Positions 1 through 9,520 of a stretch of 64,000 nt of DNA are shown here, piece by piece; the stretch's first letter is position 1, and each line of letters opens with the position of its first letter. The DNA comes from Vibrio navarrensis (lineage in GTDB: Bacteria; Pseudomonadota; Gammaproteobacteria; Enterobacterales; Vibrionaceae): NCBI RefSeq assembly GCF_015767675.1, contig NZ_CP065218.1:620001-684000 (forward strand), in the 5' to 3' direction. The position numbers and the translations under genes are program-made. The notes beneath the pieces are model-generated. The model was not told the DNA's origin. It was given only the letters and a program-made list of their open reading frames with translations, and ran no database searches.

Positions 1-154
1 GTTAATCGTATTATTATGCTCGTCTTATTTCATTCTGGAAATGTGTGACATTAACGACGTTCTCCCTTGTCCAGACACAACAGCCTTTTAACGTCACCTT
101 TACTGACTAGGCAGGTCAAAATTCACCAATCGGCTTATTAATCAATAACAGAGA

Positions 155-253
155 ATGCCTTGCTGCCAGGCGAATGGCTTGAATGAGATAGTGAAAGGGT
201 ATCAATCTGAAATGCAGGAGATGCAAACTCAGCTCAGCGCGTTCAAGCTTTAG
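155..253 (+). pseudogene. Possible 3' remnant of a chemoreceptor gene
   Basis: A 32-codon open stretch ends in a coiled-coil-like, Gln/Glu/Met-rich tail that finishes LSAFKL. Many methyl-accepting chemotaxis proteins end in a similar short helical tail (…FKL or FRL). No signalling domain precedes it inside the window, and the sequence before position 155 does not continue the frame in a recognisable way. It could equally be a chance open frame. The rest of 1 to 278 shows nothing I can name. Confidence 0.22.
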
Positions 254-278
254 TGGCGTAACAAGCCAAAGCTCGCTT

Positions 279-1661
279 TTAGCTCACCAAAGAACTGGCC
301 GCTTCACGCTGCAGCTTCTTCTCCAGATACATACGATCATCCGCTTCTTTGAGCATGTCATCAAAGTTACGCAAGTCGTGGTGGAAAAAAGCATAACCAA
401 TACTGACGTGCAGGTAGATCAACTCACTCTCATATACCACCGGGTTGGCGCAAAGAGCGGATTTCAACTTTTCAATCAGTTGTGCAATGTCTTCCTGCTT
501 TTGCACTCGCGGCAAAATAATTAAAAATTCGTCGCCACCAATCCGGGCAATAATATCGGTGGAACGCAATGTGCTTTTTACTCGCTCGGCACAGGCAAGC
601 AACACTTTATCCCCCGCCGCATGACCAAACGTATCGTTGATGTGTTTAAAGCGATCTAAGTCGAAATTGATCACCGCAAAAGTCTCATCTTTACCCAATT
701 TTTGCGCGTGTCTGAAATAGCGATCCAGTGAATACATGAAGTAACGCCGATTGGGTAACCCTGTCAATTCATCGTGCAGGGAGCGAATGCGAGCAATGTC
801 GTACAAACGATAAATGGTGATGAAAACCAGCCCAAGTAAAAGCAGAATTGGATAACCCAGCAAACGAACAATATTCAGCTGATACCATGGTACGCCCGCC
901 AAGAATTGCTCATTTTTCGCCACAGCCAAAACCCAGCCACCATACGGAAAATTCACTTTTTCGCGAACAAACGCTAAGTCGTAGGTCTCTTGCTCTCCCC
1001 AGAAAATATCGCCATCCGCCCCTTGGCTATCGTAGCCTTTGATCGCCAATTTGTACTTGTAAGCAAAACTCACTAAGCCCACATCGGTGAAAAGGGAATC
1101 GAGGTTTAAGACTGCACTACACACCCCCCAGTACTGCGTATTGAGCGGCGGATCGCTAAAGATGGGCACTCTGGCTATCAAGCCTCTGCCACCTTGAACC
1201 AAGTTCACTGGACCAGCAATAAAGATCTCAGCGATGTTTTTTGCTTTCAAAATAGAGGCCCACTGCTTGGGCACCGTATGATAATCAAGGCCAAGCACTT
1301 GCTCGTTGCCAGACAGAGGATAAACGTAATTCACCACGTCATCTTTGGCTAACACGACGTTTTTGAGGTGGCGTCCTTTACGAATGATTTTGGAAGACGC
1401 TTCGTTGAGCGCCTGAACATTACTGCTAGGATGAAGTGAAACCAACGTCGCTAAACTACTAACAATATAAATGTCAGAAACAATCGTCGCTTCCAGCTTA
1501 GACCGAATCGCTGAAAGTTGATCTTTTGCTTCTCGCTGCAAATGATCTTCCAACACTTGCAACTGATTGCGATTGAGTACTTCAACCACACCTGCTGAGA
1601 GCACAACAAAAAGAAAAAACAGCAGTTTTATGCCCCACTGTTTATCGAACGTGTACTTCAT
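279..1661 (-). CDS. Membrane-bound diguanylate cyclase (periplasmic sensor plus GGDEF)
   Basis: Predicted to make c-di-GMP from two GTP. Residues 10-30 form a transmembrane helix, residues about 35-265 a periplasmic sensing region resembling a double Cache fold, and a second helix lies near 266-288. The C-terminal GGDEF domain starts with DELTGLPNRR and carries an intact GGDEF at 375-379. An RSTD sequence sits five residues ahead of it, which is a canonical inhibitory I-site, so product feedback is expected. No EAL domain follows, so this is a synthase only. The ATG at 1661 follows an AGGGG ribosome site. It stands alone on the - strand; the sensed ligand is unknown. Confidence 0.88.
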   Translation of the reverse strand: MKYTFDKQWGIKLLFFLFVVLSAGVVEVLNRNQLQVLEDHLQREAKDQLSAIRSKLEATIVSDIYIVSSLATLVSLHPSSNVQALNEASSKIIRKGRHLKNVVLAKDDVVNYVYPLSGNEQVLGLDYHTVPKQWASILKAKNIAEIFIAGPVNLVQGGRGLIARVPIFSDPPLNTQYWGVCSAVLNLDSLFTDVGLVSFAYKYKLAIKGYDSQGADGDIFWGEQETYDLAFVREKVNFPYGGWVLAVAKNEQFLAGVPWYQLNIVRLLGYPILLLLGLVFITIYRLYDIARIRSLHDELTGLPNRRYFMYSLDRYFRHAQKLGKDETFAVINFDLDRFKHINDTFGHAAGDKVLLACAERVKSTLRSTDIIARIGGDEFLIILPRVQKQEDIAQLIEKLKSALCANPVVYESELIYLHVSIGYAFFHHDLRNFDDMLKEADDRMYLEKKLQREAASSLVS

Positions 1662-1804
1662 CTAAGCCCCTGTCCACGCCTAAGAGATAGGTATAATGAT
1701 CAATAAATCGTTATTATTGTTAAAAAAGTTACTATGTATAAGAATAAACCAATCTGGTTAATAATAGTAAGCATATTTCACGAGTTTGAATTTTCGGACA
1801 ACTT

Positions 1805-2419
1805 ATGACGCAGCAACCCTCTCTGTTCCATCACGATAAATGGTTTGCCATTCGATCTGCTGGGCTTTTGTACTGGGATCCGCAATTCCTTTCTCCTAGT
1901 CAGGCACAGCGCTATTTTCATCGGTTATACACTGAGCTCCCTTGGGCCCAAGAAGCGATCACTCTGTTTGGTAAACAAGTGCTCCAACCTCGTCTGCAGG
2001 CTTGGTGTGGGGATGCCGTCTATCGTTATTCCGGTTTAACCATGCAACCCTCCCCTTGGACGGATGGTCTTCTAGAACTCAAACAACGCTGCGAGTTGGC
2101 ATCTGGGGCGCAGTTTAATTCCGTACTCGCCAACCTCTACCGCAACGGTCAGGATTCCATGGGCTGGCATCAAGATAATGAACCAGAGTTAGGCAAACAC
2201 CCGATTATTGCGTCACTGACTTTGGGCGAATCACGCCGTTTCCTACTGCAACACATCGAGACCAAAGAAAAAATCGAGTTTGAGCTGCAAGCGGGTTCTT
2301 TGCTTGTTATGGCAGGCACAACACAAACCTATTGGCGTCATTGCGTACCGAAAACGGCCAAATCCAAGGCGGAACGCATCAACCTGACGTTTCGGCACGT
2401 CAATCCTACCGTTTATTGA
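1805..2419 (+). CDS. AlkB-like 2-oxoglutarate/Fe(II) dioxygenase, probable alkylated-DNA repair
   Basis: A 204-residue member of the AlkB family, closest in layout to the short ABH2/ABH3-like bacterial forms. The Fe-binding pair is visible in GWHQDNE (HxD), and the second His with the 2-oxoglutarate arginines appears in the C-terminal part (WRHCVPK, then RINLTFR). Such enzymes oxidatively remove methyl groups from 1-methyladenine and 3-methylcytosine. No Ada-type regulator lies beside it. The gene is monocistronic and separated by 71 bases from the next reading frame on the same strand. Confidence 0.85.
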   Translation: MTQQPSLFHHDKWFAIRSAGLLYWDPQFLSPSQAQRYFHRLYTELPWAQEAITLFGKQVLQPRLQAWCGDAVYRYSGLTMQPSPWTDGLLELKQRCELASGAQFNSVLANLYRNGQDSMGWHQDNEPELGKHPIIASLTLGESRRFLLQHIETKEKIEFELQAGSLLVMAGTTQTYWRHCVPKTAKSKAERINLTFRHVNPTVY

Positions 2420-2490
2420 CCAAGCAATTACATTAACCCAAACCATAGCTGCTAGAGTTCAATTTATCAAAGTGATAACAGGACAAGGTT

Positions 2491-3180
2491 ATGCGTTTTA
2501 AAATCGGATATTTGGCTGTGTTGGTATCGGCCTGTGCTGCATTCCACACCAACGCGAGTGAAGAAGTTACTCCACTGAGTTTTGAACAATCAGCACAGCA
2601 GATCAAAACAACCTACGAAAGCCAACTTTATACCTTACCCGCTTATGCCGAAGGCCATTACGGTCAGCGTATGTTTCGCCAAACCTTAGACAGCAAATAC
2701 GCTGCCGCGGTTTGGAGCGATTTAGCCAGAGTGGCCAGTCGGCTCAACTACTTTGCCGCAGAGGTGCACAAACCTGAGCAAATTATTCTCTATGCAGAGA
2801 AACGTTTGACTGGCTATATGGACGAAACCGATGAGCGCAGCAGATTACGTTATACCGCAACCAAGCATATGCCAGAGTATCTCTATCTTGGCGTCGATCT
2901 TATCGGCTCAATGGCTCGCGCTGACGAATATGGATTAGCTCACCGACAAGACGACAAACTGCGTGAAGTGATCCGCCGCTATGATTTTAAGAAATATGCC
3001 ACCGACTCAGACATGATTAAGGCTTGGGCTGCGCAGCTAGCAAATCAAGTTTACTGGTTAAAGCAGCTTGGTGAGCAAGATGTGGTGAATGATTTTATTC
3101 AAGCATTTCGCCGTACTTACCCAGATGCAAGCGATAAAAACTCACGCCTCAGCAATATGGCAACAAGTTGTATGGCATGA
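2491..3180 (+). pseudogene. DUF3541-like secreted protein, N-terminal part of a frameshifted gene
   Basis: The frame opens with a Sec signal peptide (about residues 1-22, ending THANAS-like at TNAS) and continues as an alpha-helical Trp/Tyr-rich protein of unknown function that I recall as DUF3541 in vibrios. The last eight or so codons (SRLSNMATSCMA) look unlike the rest. If one A is restored in the five-A run at 3136-3140, the frame reads on as DKKLTPQQYGNKLYGMTHI into the next frame without a stop, giving a protein of about 366 residues through 3590. The frameshift may be real or a base-calling error in the homopolymer. Function unknown; probably periplasmic. Confidence 0.7.
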
Positions 3181-3590
3181 CGCACATTATTTTTGCCGAT
3201 TCTGAATATTACCAACATCAAGTCGATGAGAAGCAGCATCAGTGGATTTACGACTATTTTCGCGACAATATTGATACCATTTTGCTCCGGGTGAAAGAGG
3301 ATATCATCGCCGAAGTCGGTATCAGCTTTCTGCTCGCTGGCCTCGAAAATGACCCTGTGGTCGAGAAGACCCGCCAAGCGATTCAAGCATCAATAAATCG
3401 CGAGAAGGGCATGATTCCCTCAGTTTCCGGTGAGTTCGACCTAAAAAGTGGTGAGCATCGCAATGTGTTGGCCATCATGCTGCTGGATTGGCAGCAAGTG
3501 AATGCAGCACCAACGGTGACGAGCAATCCAAAAGTATTTTCCTCCATTCCCTACGGTTTGGTCGCGAACAAAGAGAAAGCCAAACCTTAA
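3168..3590 (+). pseudogene. DUF3541-like protein, C-terminal part of the same frameshifted gene
   Basis: This 140-codon frame overlaps the end of the preceding one by 13 bases and has no ribosome site of its own at the first ATG (3168). Its reading frame is open well upstream of that ATG, as expected if it is the second half of one longer gene interrupted at 3136-3140. The product is soluble, helical and acidic in its first half. I see no catalytic motif. Treat it with the N-terminal part as one locus of 2491 to 3590. Confidence 0.65.
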
Positions 3591-3922
3591 ACATCGCTTT
3601 CGTTCCACACCAGCAAGCGAGTTGGTGTGGAGCGATTGAATCGACTTTATCGATACCTACTTCAGCAAAAGTCTGCTCGATATTCCTCATCGCCAACTTC
3701 AAATAAATGAATGGTGATTCATCACCTTAGACATTCATCCATGAAATAAGTATGTGCAAAATTGCCTACACTAGTCGCACACTACTCACTGTAATAAAAT
3801 GTATTTATTGAATAAAAACTGGATCTTAACGACTTTGAAGCGAATATTTTAATTATTAATAACGCATTTTCTAATCACTTTGTTAATATGACTCACCCGC
3901 TTTGTTGAGATAAGGATGGTAC
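3591..3922 (+). other. Intergenic region with an 8-bp inverted repeat
   Basis: This 332-base stretch has no credible gene. It contains a perfect inverted repeat, CCACACCA at 3605-3612 and TGGTGTGG at 3623-3630, 14 bases after the preceding stop. It lacks a following T run, so it is only a weak terminator candidate. The rest is AT-rich and presumably carries the promoter of the next gene, which is preceded by an AAGGA ribosome site. Confidence 0.5.
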
Positions 3923-6406
3923 ATGGCAGAGCTCACGGATAAAAAACTGCTGACCCTCATCACTTATGCCCCCGCCGCCATCGTCGCTGTTTTTGCCTTG
4001 CTATGGACGGCATTGTCCGTTCGCGATGTGATGTTGCATTCCGAGCAGGAGTTAATTTCTCTGCGCGCCGATTTCCAACAGCGACAAAGCACTCAGCTCA
4101 CCAGTCAGGTCGAATACGTTGCTCAGCAAGTCGACTATGCGCGTGAACTGACTGAAGAGCAGTTGGAAAGTACCATCCGTGAACGCATTTACGAAGCGCA
4201 CAAAATTGCCACGCGCATCTACGAAAGCAACCGCCATCTCCCCGAGGCCAGCGTGACGAAAATGATCACCGACGCACTGCGTGACATTCGCTTCAATCAA
4301 GGCCGTGGCTATTTTTTCATCTACAAAATTGACGGCATGAGCATCATGCACCCGCTGCTGCCTAAAGTTGAAGGCACCTCTTTGTGGGATTTTAGAGACG
4401 TGCGTGGCAGCTACATCGTGCGTGAAATGGGTGAGCAGGTAAAGGCGAATGACGAAGCCTTTTACCGCTGGTGGTTTGTCAAACCCGACAATAAAAACCA
4501 CGAGTTTGAGAAAATCGGTTTTGGCAAGTATTTCGCGCCTTATGACTGGTTCATCGGTACCGGCGATTATGTGGTCGATGTGGAAAACGACATCAAAGCC
4601 ACTGTTCTCAAATGGATAAACAACCTACGCTTTGGTGATTACGGCTACGTGTTTGTGATGGACGAAAAAGGCACTGTCTTGTCGCACATCGACCCGAACA
4701 TTATTGGTCGTAATGCCCTGCAAGGGGAGAGCGAAGCAAGCCCATCGGATGCTGCGCGTCTTGCCAAAGCCGACCACCAATTTGTTACCTATCAAGCGGC
4801 CTACTTGCCATCGGGTTTGGATGATCAAACCAAAACCAGTTACGTAATTAAAATCCCAGCATGGGGCTGGACCATAGGCTCCGGCGTGTATGAGCAAGTC
4901 AGCCAAAACTACCTCAAGCAAAGAGAGTTACAGGCAAAAAGTGAAGGGCAAAGTACCTTTAGGCAAATGGCGACTCTGGGCAGTGCTACCATTGCGATTG
5001 TTGCGCTGTTTTCACTGGGGTTAAGCCGTGTGATAGCCAAACGCTTCCAGCGTTTCCAGCGGCGTATCAATCAAGATTTCAAACAGTTGAAACAGACCAA
5101 AGACCAACTGGAATACATCGCCCGCCATGATGAATTGACCGGGCTGCCAAACCGTTCTCTGCTCCATGAGCGCATTCGTGAAGGCATTGAGAAATCAGAA
5201 CAGCAATGCTGTCAATTGGCGGTGATGTTCGTCGATCTGGATGATTTCAAGAAAGTGAATGATTTGTACGGCCACTCGGCAGGCGATCGCTTGCTCAGTG
5301 AAATTGGCAAGAAATTTGAGGCGTTCCTCGAACCAGGCGATTTTGTCGCACGTTTTGGCGGCGATGAATTTATTTTCTGTTTCCCTTGTCTTGACAACTT
5401 GGCGCAAACCCAACAAAAAGTGGAAAAAATCAAACAGGTTTTTCGTCAGCAGTTCGTCATTGACAATAAAGTCCTGTTCACAAGTTGTTCGATTGGCGTT
5501 GCTGTGTACCCATCCGACGGCCACGACCCTGAAGAACTGATTTCCAAAGCCGATATCGTGCTCTACAAATCAAAAGCGCGGCAAAAAGGCGATGTACTGT
5601 TTTTCGATAGCAGCATCAACTTGCAAGTCCAACATGATTTCTTACTTGAGCGTGAATTGCGTGGCGCAATCGAACGCGGTGAACTGTATGTGGTTTATCA
5701 ACCACAAATCGAGACCGAAAGCGGTAAGTTACATGGCGTGGAGAGTTTACTCCGCTGGCACAACCCTCAACTAGGACATGTTTCGCCGATTGAGTTTATC
5801 TCGCTGGCTGAAGAAATTGGCCTTATCAACCAATTAGGGCAATTTGTCATCCATCGCGCCTGCGAAGAGATAAGCCAGCTCTTTCCGGATGGCGATTCTG
5901 ACTTAAACTTGTCGATCAACATCTCGCCGATGCAACTGATCAACGACGCTTTCGTCACACAGTTGACCGGAGCCGCAGCGCGTTACCAAATTGCCAACCA
6001 TCGTATTACGCTGGAAATTACCGAAAACGTGCTGATCAACGACATGCCAAAAGTGAAACCGATCATTGAGCAGCTAAAAGAACTCGGGTTTACCATCTCA
6101 CTCGACGACTTTGGTACCGGCTACTCCTCACTCAGCTATCTGAGTCACCTCACTCTTGATGAAATCAAGGTTGACCGCCTGTTCATCGACAAAATGCTCA
6201 ATTCTGAGCAGAGCGATTCTTTAGTGAAAGCGATTATCGCCATCGCTCGTTCTTCTGAAATGAGAGTGGTTGCCGAGGGGGTAGAAACCGAGGCCCAGCG
6301 CCAAAAGCTCAAAGAATATGGCTGCGATATTTTGCAAGGCTATTTGATTGAAAGGCCGATCAGTGCGCAGCTGCTCGCTGAAAAATACACCACACCCGCC
6401 AAATAG
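3923..6406 (+). CDS. Double-Cache sensor with GGDEF and EAL domains (c-di-GMP turnover)
   Basis: An 827-residue membrane protein. A helix near 12-32 leads into two periplasmic Cache-type modules: one around RGYFFIYKIDG…YDWFIGTGDY and one around YGYVFVMDEKG…WGWTIGSGVY. A second helix lies near 348-366. The GGDEF motif is intact at about 479-483, but no RxxD I-site precedes it (EPGDF instead). The EAL domain follows, with ESLLRW in place of EALLRW (catalytic Glu kept), the Asn of NISP, DDFGTG and the EGVE Glu. It could act as synthase, hydrolase or both. The paired Cache modules suggest sensing of a small carboxylate or amino acid, but this is inference. Monocistronic. Confidence 0.9.
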   Translation: MAELTDKKLLTLITYAPAAIVAVFALLWTALSVRDVMLHSEQELISLRADFQQRQSTQLTSQVEYVAQQVDYARELTEEQLESTIRERIYEAHKIATRIYESNRHLPEASVTKMITDALRDIRFNQGRGYFFIYKIDGMSIMHPLLPKVEGTSLWDFRDVRGSYIVREMGEQVKANDEAFYRWWFVKPDNKNHEFEKIGFGKYFAPYDWFIGTGDYVVDVENDIKATVLKWINNLRFGDYGYVFVMDEKGTVLSHIDPNIIGRNALQGESEASPSDAARLAKADHQFVTYQAAYLPSGLDDQTKTSYVIKIPAWGWTIGSGVYEQVSQNYLKQRELQAKSEGQSTFRQMATLGSATIAIVALFSLGLSRVIAKRFQRFQRRINQDFKQLKQTKDQLEYIARHDELTGLPNRSLLHERIREGIEKSEQQCCQLAVMFVDLDDFKKVNDLYGHSAGDRLLSEIGKKFEAFLEPGDFVARFGGDEFIFCFPCLDNLAQTQQKVEKIKQVFRQQFVIDNKVLFTSCSIGVAVYPSDGHDPEELISKADIVLYKSKARQKGDVLFFDSSINLQVQHDFLLERELRGAIERGELYVVYQPQIETESGKLHGVESLLRWHNPQLGHVSPIEFISLAEEIGLINQLGQFVIHRACEEISQLFPDGDSDLNLSINISPMQLINDAFVTQLTGAAARYQIANHRITLEITENVLINDMPKVKPIIEQLKELGFTISLDDFGTGYSSLSYLSHLTLDEIKVDRLFIDKMLNSEQSDSLVKAIIAIARSSEMRVVAEGVETEAQRQKLKEYGCDILQGYLIERPISAQLLAEKYTTPAK

Positions 6407-6458
6407 AGCGAGAAGAGTTCCAAGTGTGAGTTTTCGTGGTAACACTTGGACTTCGCCA

Positions 6459-7178
6459 CTACTCATTCAGACTATCAATGCGAATCATCACCGCATCAGG
6501 TCGCCAATATTCAAATTCGCAGTCGATTAACTCACCATCTTGCTTGTAGTTAACTCGACATATCTTGAGTACAGGCTGCCCTTGGGCCAAATTGAGCGCT
6601 TTGGCTACGTGGGCTGGTGCTGAAGTCGGAACCACCTCAAAGCGTGAACGGTGAGTCTCGTAACCATATTTCTGCCGATAAAGCCCCGTCAAGGAGCCTG
6701 TCAGATTCTCCTGCAAGATGGCGGGGAAGAGCGCTGCTTTAAGCACATTTTCCACAAACAGCACCACACGTCCATCAATAAAACGTAGCCGTTCAATCAC
6801 ATAAATTGGTGTCGTTGCCTCTATTTCAAGCACGTTGGCGTACTCACCACGCGCCATTTCGCGGCTCACATGCAGCAAACGGGTTTCAGCAATACGATGC
6901 TGATCTCGCACCATTTGATGAAAATGCGAGCGGGAAAGAGGGTTGTAACAAATTCGCTCCGGTGAGACATACCAACCGCGGCGCTCTTCACGGTATATCA
7001 GCCCTTCCGTTTCCAGTGAGACCAAAGCGTCTTTGATGGTGATACGCGTGGTAGCAAAGAGTCCACTCAATTCGCGCTCTGAGGGCAACTTTTGCCCTTG
7101 AAACCATACGCCAGCGTTGATCTGTGCGCGAATGGTGCTTTTTATCCTGCCTAGTTGAGTGGTTTGTTGAGTGCTCAT
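6459..7178 (-). CDS. GntR-family regulator with UTRA domain (PhnR/HutC type)
   Basis: A 239-residue repressor-type protein. The winged helix occupies residues about 8-75 with the GntR signature KLPSERELSGLFATTRITIKD. A UTRA ligand-binding domain follows (about 95-235). The run GLIYREERRGWYVSP is close to what I recall for PhnR, the regulator of 2-aminoethylphosphonate genes. The nearest candidate target is the phospho-compound uptake operon at 19.0 to 24.3 kb, 12 kb away. Gene order elsewhere in vibrios would test whether the two were once adjacent. The ligand is not known from the sequence. Confidence 0.85.
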   Translation of the reverse strand: MSTQQTTQLGRIKSTIRAQINAGVWFQGQKLPSERELSGLFATTRITIKDALVSLETEGLIYREERRGWYVSPERICYNPLSRSHFHQMVRDQHRIAETRLLHVSREMARGEYANVLEIEATTPIYVIERLRFIDGRVVLFVENVLKAALFPAILQENLTGSLTGLYRQKYGYETHRSRFEVVPTSAPAHVAKALNLAQGQPVLKICRVNYKQDGELIDCEFEYWRPDAVMIRIDSLNE

Positions 7179-7409
7179 TGCTGATCGAGTCCATTGCGTT
7201 TTTCTTTAACAAGGTAAAGCGAGCAGATAACAGAAATATGACGCTGGGTTAAGTTGGGCAATCACCGTCGTTTCTCTAATGATCTCTTTTGGGCCTCTTC
7301 CGATGTTTCACAAATGTACTAATCGCTTTCTCAACTGCTCGAATTGTAGTCTATGCTAAAAGTAATGCACGACTTATCTGCATGATAATCTAAGACTTTA
7401 GAGGTGGTA

Positions 7410-8552
7410 ATGAGTGGTTCGGCCTTACACGTGATGTTCATTGACGACGATGAGCTGATGCTAAAAGCAGCAGGTAGGATGCTGCGCCGTCTCCGGCCAG
7501 ATTGGCATTTCACCTTGGTCAACGACCCTCAATGCTGGCAAGAAGCCGCCGCAGAAGTCGACCATCAACCCGAGCTCATCATCAGTGATCTGCTGATGCC
7601 AAACCTTCAGGGCGATGAGCTGTTAAAGCAAGCAAGCCAAATCTACCCAGATTCCATCCGAGCGTTAATCACCGGTGACACCAGCAAAGAAGCCAGTGTT
7701 CTGCTCAATTCTTCGGTACATTTCATGCTTCCCAAGCCCTTTTCGGAGGAAGACTTCGTTCATGTGCTCAATAGTGCCGAACGGCTCAAACAGATGCCCT
7801 TTTCCACTGCGTGCCGGGCCAAGCTTGCTGAGATAGAAGATCTGCCTGTGTTGCCTCGCACTATTTTGCAAATTAGACAATGCATTCTCCGCCCGGAAGC
7901 ATCGATACAGGACGTGTCAGATCTAGTAAATAGAGAGCCACCATTGGCAGCAAGGCTGGTACAACTCGCCAATTCGGCCTATCTCGGTTTTCAGGTCAGA
8001 ACAAGTTCACTCACTGAGTCTATCAGACGCCTTGGCTTGGCGATGGTCGAAGCGGTTGCCAACATAATGCTCACGCAGAAAAGCTTTAAACAGCTCGATC
8101 CGCTTATTCATCAACAAATCGTCAACCGCTATCTCAACGCCGCAGAAAAAAGCAAAGCCTTATCTGAACGTCTTCATCTGCCTACCCGAGAGCAAGAAAA
8201 GATCTATCTCATGACGCTATTCTGCTCGATTGGAGAGTTGGTATTGCTAGAAAAAGGTGCTGCACCCGATCAATTAGAAGAGTTTTACTCATTTGAATGC
8301 GGCTACAAAGACAGCCTCGTGATCTGCAGCTATATACTGATATTGTGGGGCTACAGCGTTGATATGGCGGAGAGCATCCTTCGCATTGGTCGAGAGCAAG
8401 ATCTTTCTGGCAAGAATATCGATAGCCAAGTTTTATTGCTCGCCATGCGCTGGATGGAGTCAGAAACGAGCAACAGTATGGAGACATTTCTGCGCTCCTT
8501 ACCTGAACAAAATAAAAATGTCATTGAATCGATTTTAGCCGATACGCCTTAA
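7410..8552 (+). CDS. Response regulator with HDOD output domain
   Basis: First gene of a six-gene signalling operon. A receiver domain (residues 1-120) has the acidic pocket IDDDE, phosphoacceptor Asp at about 60 (LIISDLLMP) and the conserved Lys (LPKPF). The C-terminal part is an HDOD domain (about 135-330; LPVLPRTILQIRQ, then PPLAARLVQLANSAYLG), a catalytically silent relative of HD phosphohydrolases used as a signalling scaffold. I placed the start at the ATG at 7410, since AGAGG lies five bases ahead; an in-frame GTG exists at 7404. It is followed after ten bases by the stand-alone receiver. Confidence 0.88.
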   Translation: MSGSALHVMFIDDDELMLKAAGRMLRRLRPDWHFTLVNDPQCWQEAAAEVDHQPELIISDLLMPNLQGDELLKQASQIYPDSIRALITGDTSKEASVLLNSSVHFMLPKPFSEEDFVHVLNSAERLKQMPFSTACRAKLAEIEDLPVLPRTILQIRQCILRPEASIQDVSDLVNREPPLAARLVQLANSAYLGFQVRTSSLTESIRRLGLAMVEAVANIMLTQKSFKQLDPLIHQQIVNRYLNAAEKSKALSERLHLPTREQEKIYLMTLFCSIGELVLLEKGAAPDQLEEFYSFECGYKDSLVICSYILILWGYSVDMAESILRIGREQDLSGKNIDSQVLLLAMRWMESETSNSMETFLRSLPEQNKNVIESILADTP

Positions 8553-8562
8553 GGAGAGTGAT

Positions 8563-8928
8563 ATGTCGATATCTGTAGCTGTGGTTGATGATTCAAAAAT
8601 GTCGAGAAAGGCGGTTATCCGGGCACTGCCCGAGCAATTTAAAGAGAATCTTCATGAAGCGCAAAATGGCGAAGAAGCAATTCAACTTTATAAAGATGGC
8701 AAAGCCGACGTGATGTTTTTGGATCTGACGATGCCCGTGATGGATGGGTTTATGGTGTTGGCTGAACTGAAAAAAATTGCCGCGAGAAATTTTGTTTTTG
8801 TCATTAGTGCCGATATACAGCCGACCTCTCAGCAAAAGGCGCTGGAGCTGGGCGCGGTTAAATTTCTCCAAAAGCCTCTAGAGGCACCAGAGCTGGAGTC
8901 TGTTCTAAAGGAGGTCGGTTTACTATGA
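8563..8928 (+). CDS. Stand-alone CheY-like receiver
   Basis: A 121-residue single receiver domain: acidic pocket VVDDS at about 8-11, phosphoacceptor Asp54 in MFLDLTMP, and conserved Lys in FLQKPLE. There is no output domain, so it acts by protein contact or as a phosphate sink. It overlaps the CheC-like gene by four bases (ATGA), so the two are translationally coupled. The CheC-like protein is the obvious candidate phosphatase for this receiver and perhaps for the other REC domains of the operon. Confidence 0.9.
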   Translation: MSISVAVVDDSKMSRKAVIRALPEQFKENLHEAQNGEEAIQLYKDGKADVMFLDLTMPVMDGFMVLAELKKIAARNFVFVISADIQPTSQQKALELGAVKFLQKPLEAPELESVLKEVGLL

Positions 8929-9509
8929 ATCATGCATTTACACCCGACCATGAAGATTCGCTAAAAGAATTTCTCAACATATCGATGGGCAAAGCGGCCA
9001 ATAAATTGGCCAACTTACTCAATTTGCACGTTACGCTCACGGTGCCCAATATCAGCATTGCCTCTCATGAAGAGCTCAACAACATTCTAAAGCAAAACCA
9101 AGAGTACTATTACACCCAGCAATCGTTTTTTGGCCAAATGCAAGGCGAGGTACTGACCCTTCTCAGCCGAAAAGGGGGCAAGGAACTGGCAAAAAATATG
9201 TGGCGTCTTGATGATAACGATGCCCTTTCCGATAACCTCCTCGCCGACTGCCTTTTGGAAGTATCTAACATCCTTTCTGGTGCCAGTATTCAAGGGTTGT
9301 GTAACCAGATCGAACTGAAAGCCAGAGTTCAACCACCGGTTCTCTTGGATCCTGACGATTTCACTCTACCAAAAGATAAATGGCAGCATACGATTATTTT
9401 GCAGGTCTCGTTTCTCATTGAGTCCTTTGAGTTCGAAACCAAAACCGTGATTTGCTTTGCAGACAGCGGCTTTAGTCAAGTGATTGAAAAACTAGATGCA
9501 TGGATATAG
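8925..9509 (+). CDS. CheC/CheX-family receiver phosphatase
   Basis: A 194-residue protein with the two-fold repeated CheC active-site pattern D-x3-E-x2-N-x22-P. The first copy is D11, E15, N18, P41 and the second D108, E112, N115, P138, both with exact spacing. CheC-type enzymes hydrolyse the aspartyl phosphate of CheY-like receivers, so this protein should dephosphorylate one or more receivers of the operon. It is translationally coupled to the upstream stand-alone REC. Finding it beside c-di-GMP output regulators and not in a flagellar chemotaxis cluster is unusual. Confidence 0.82.
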   Translation: MNHAFTPDHEDSLKEFLNISMGKAANKLANLLNLHVTLTVPNISIASHEELNNILKQNQEYYYTQQSFFGQMQGEVLTLLSRKGGKELAKNMWRLDDNDALSDNLLADCLLEVSNILSGASIQGLCNQIELKARVQPPVLLDPDDFTLPKDKWQHTIILQVSFLIESFEFETKTVICFADSGFSQVIEKLDAWI

Positions 9510-9520
9510 CAGGGAAAAAC

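Noticed and set aside
3605-3630. Inverted repeat CCACACCA/TGGTGTGG as terminator
   Set aside because: No T run on either side; kept only as an inverted repeat.
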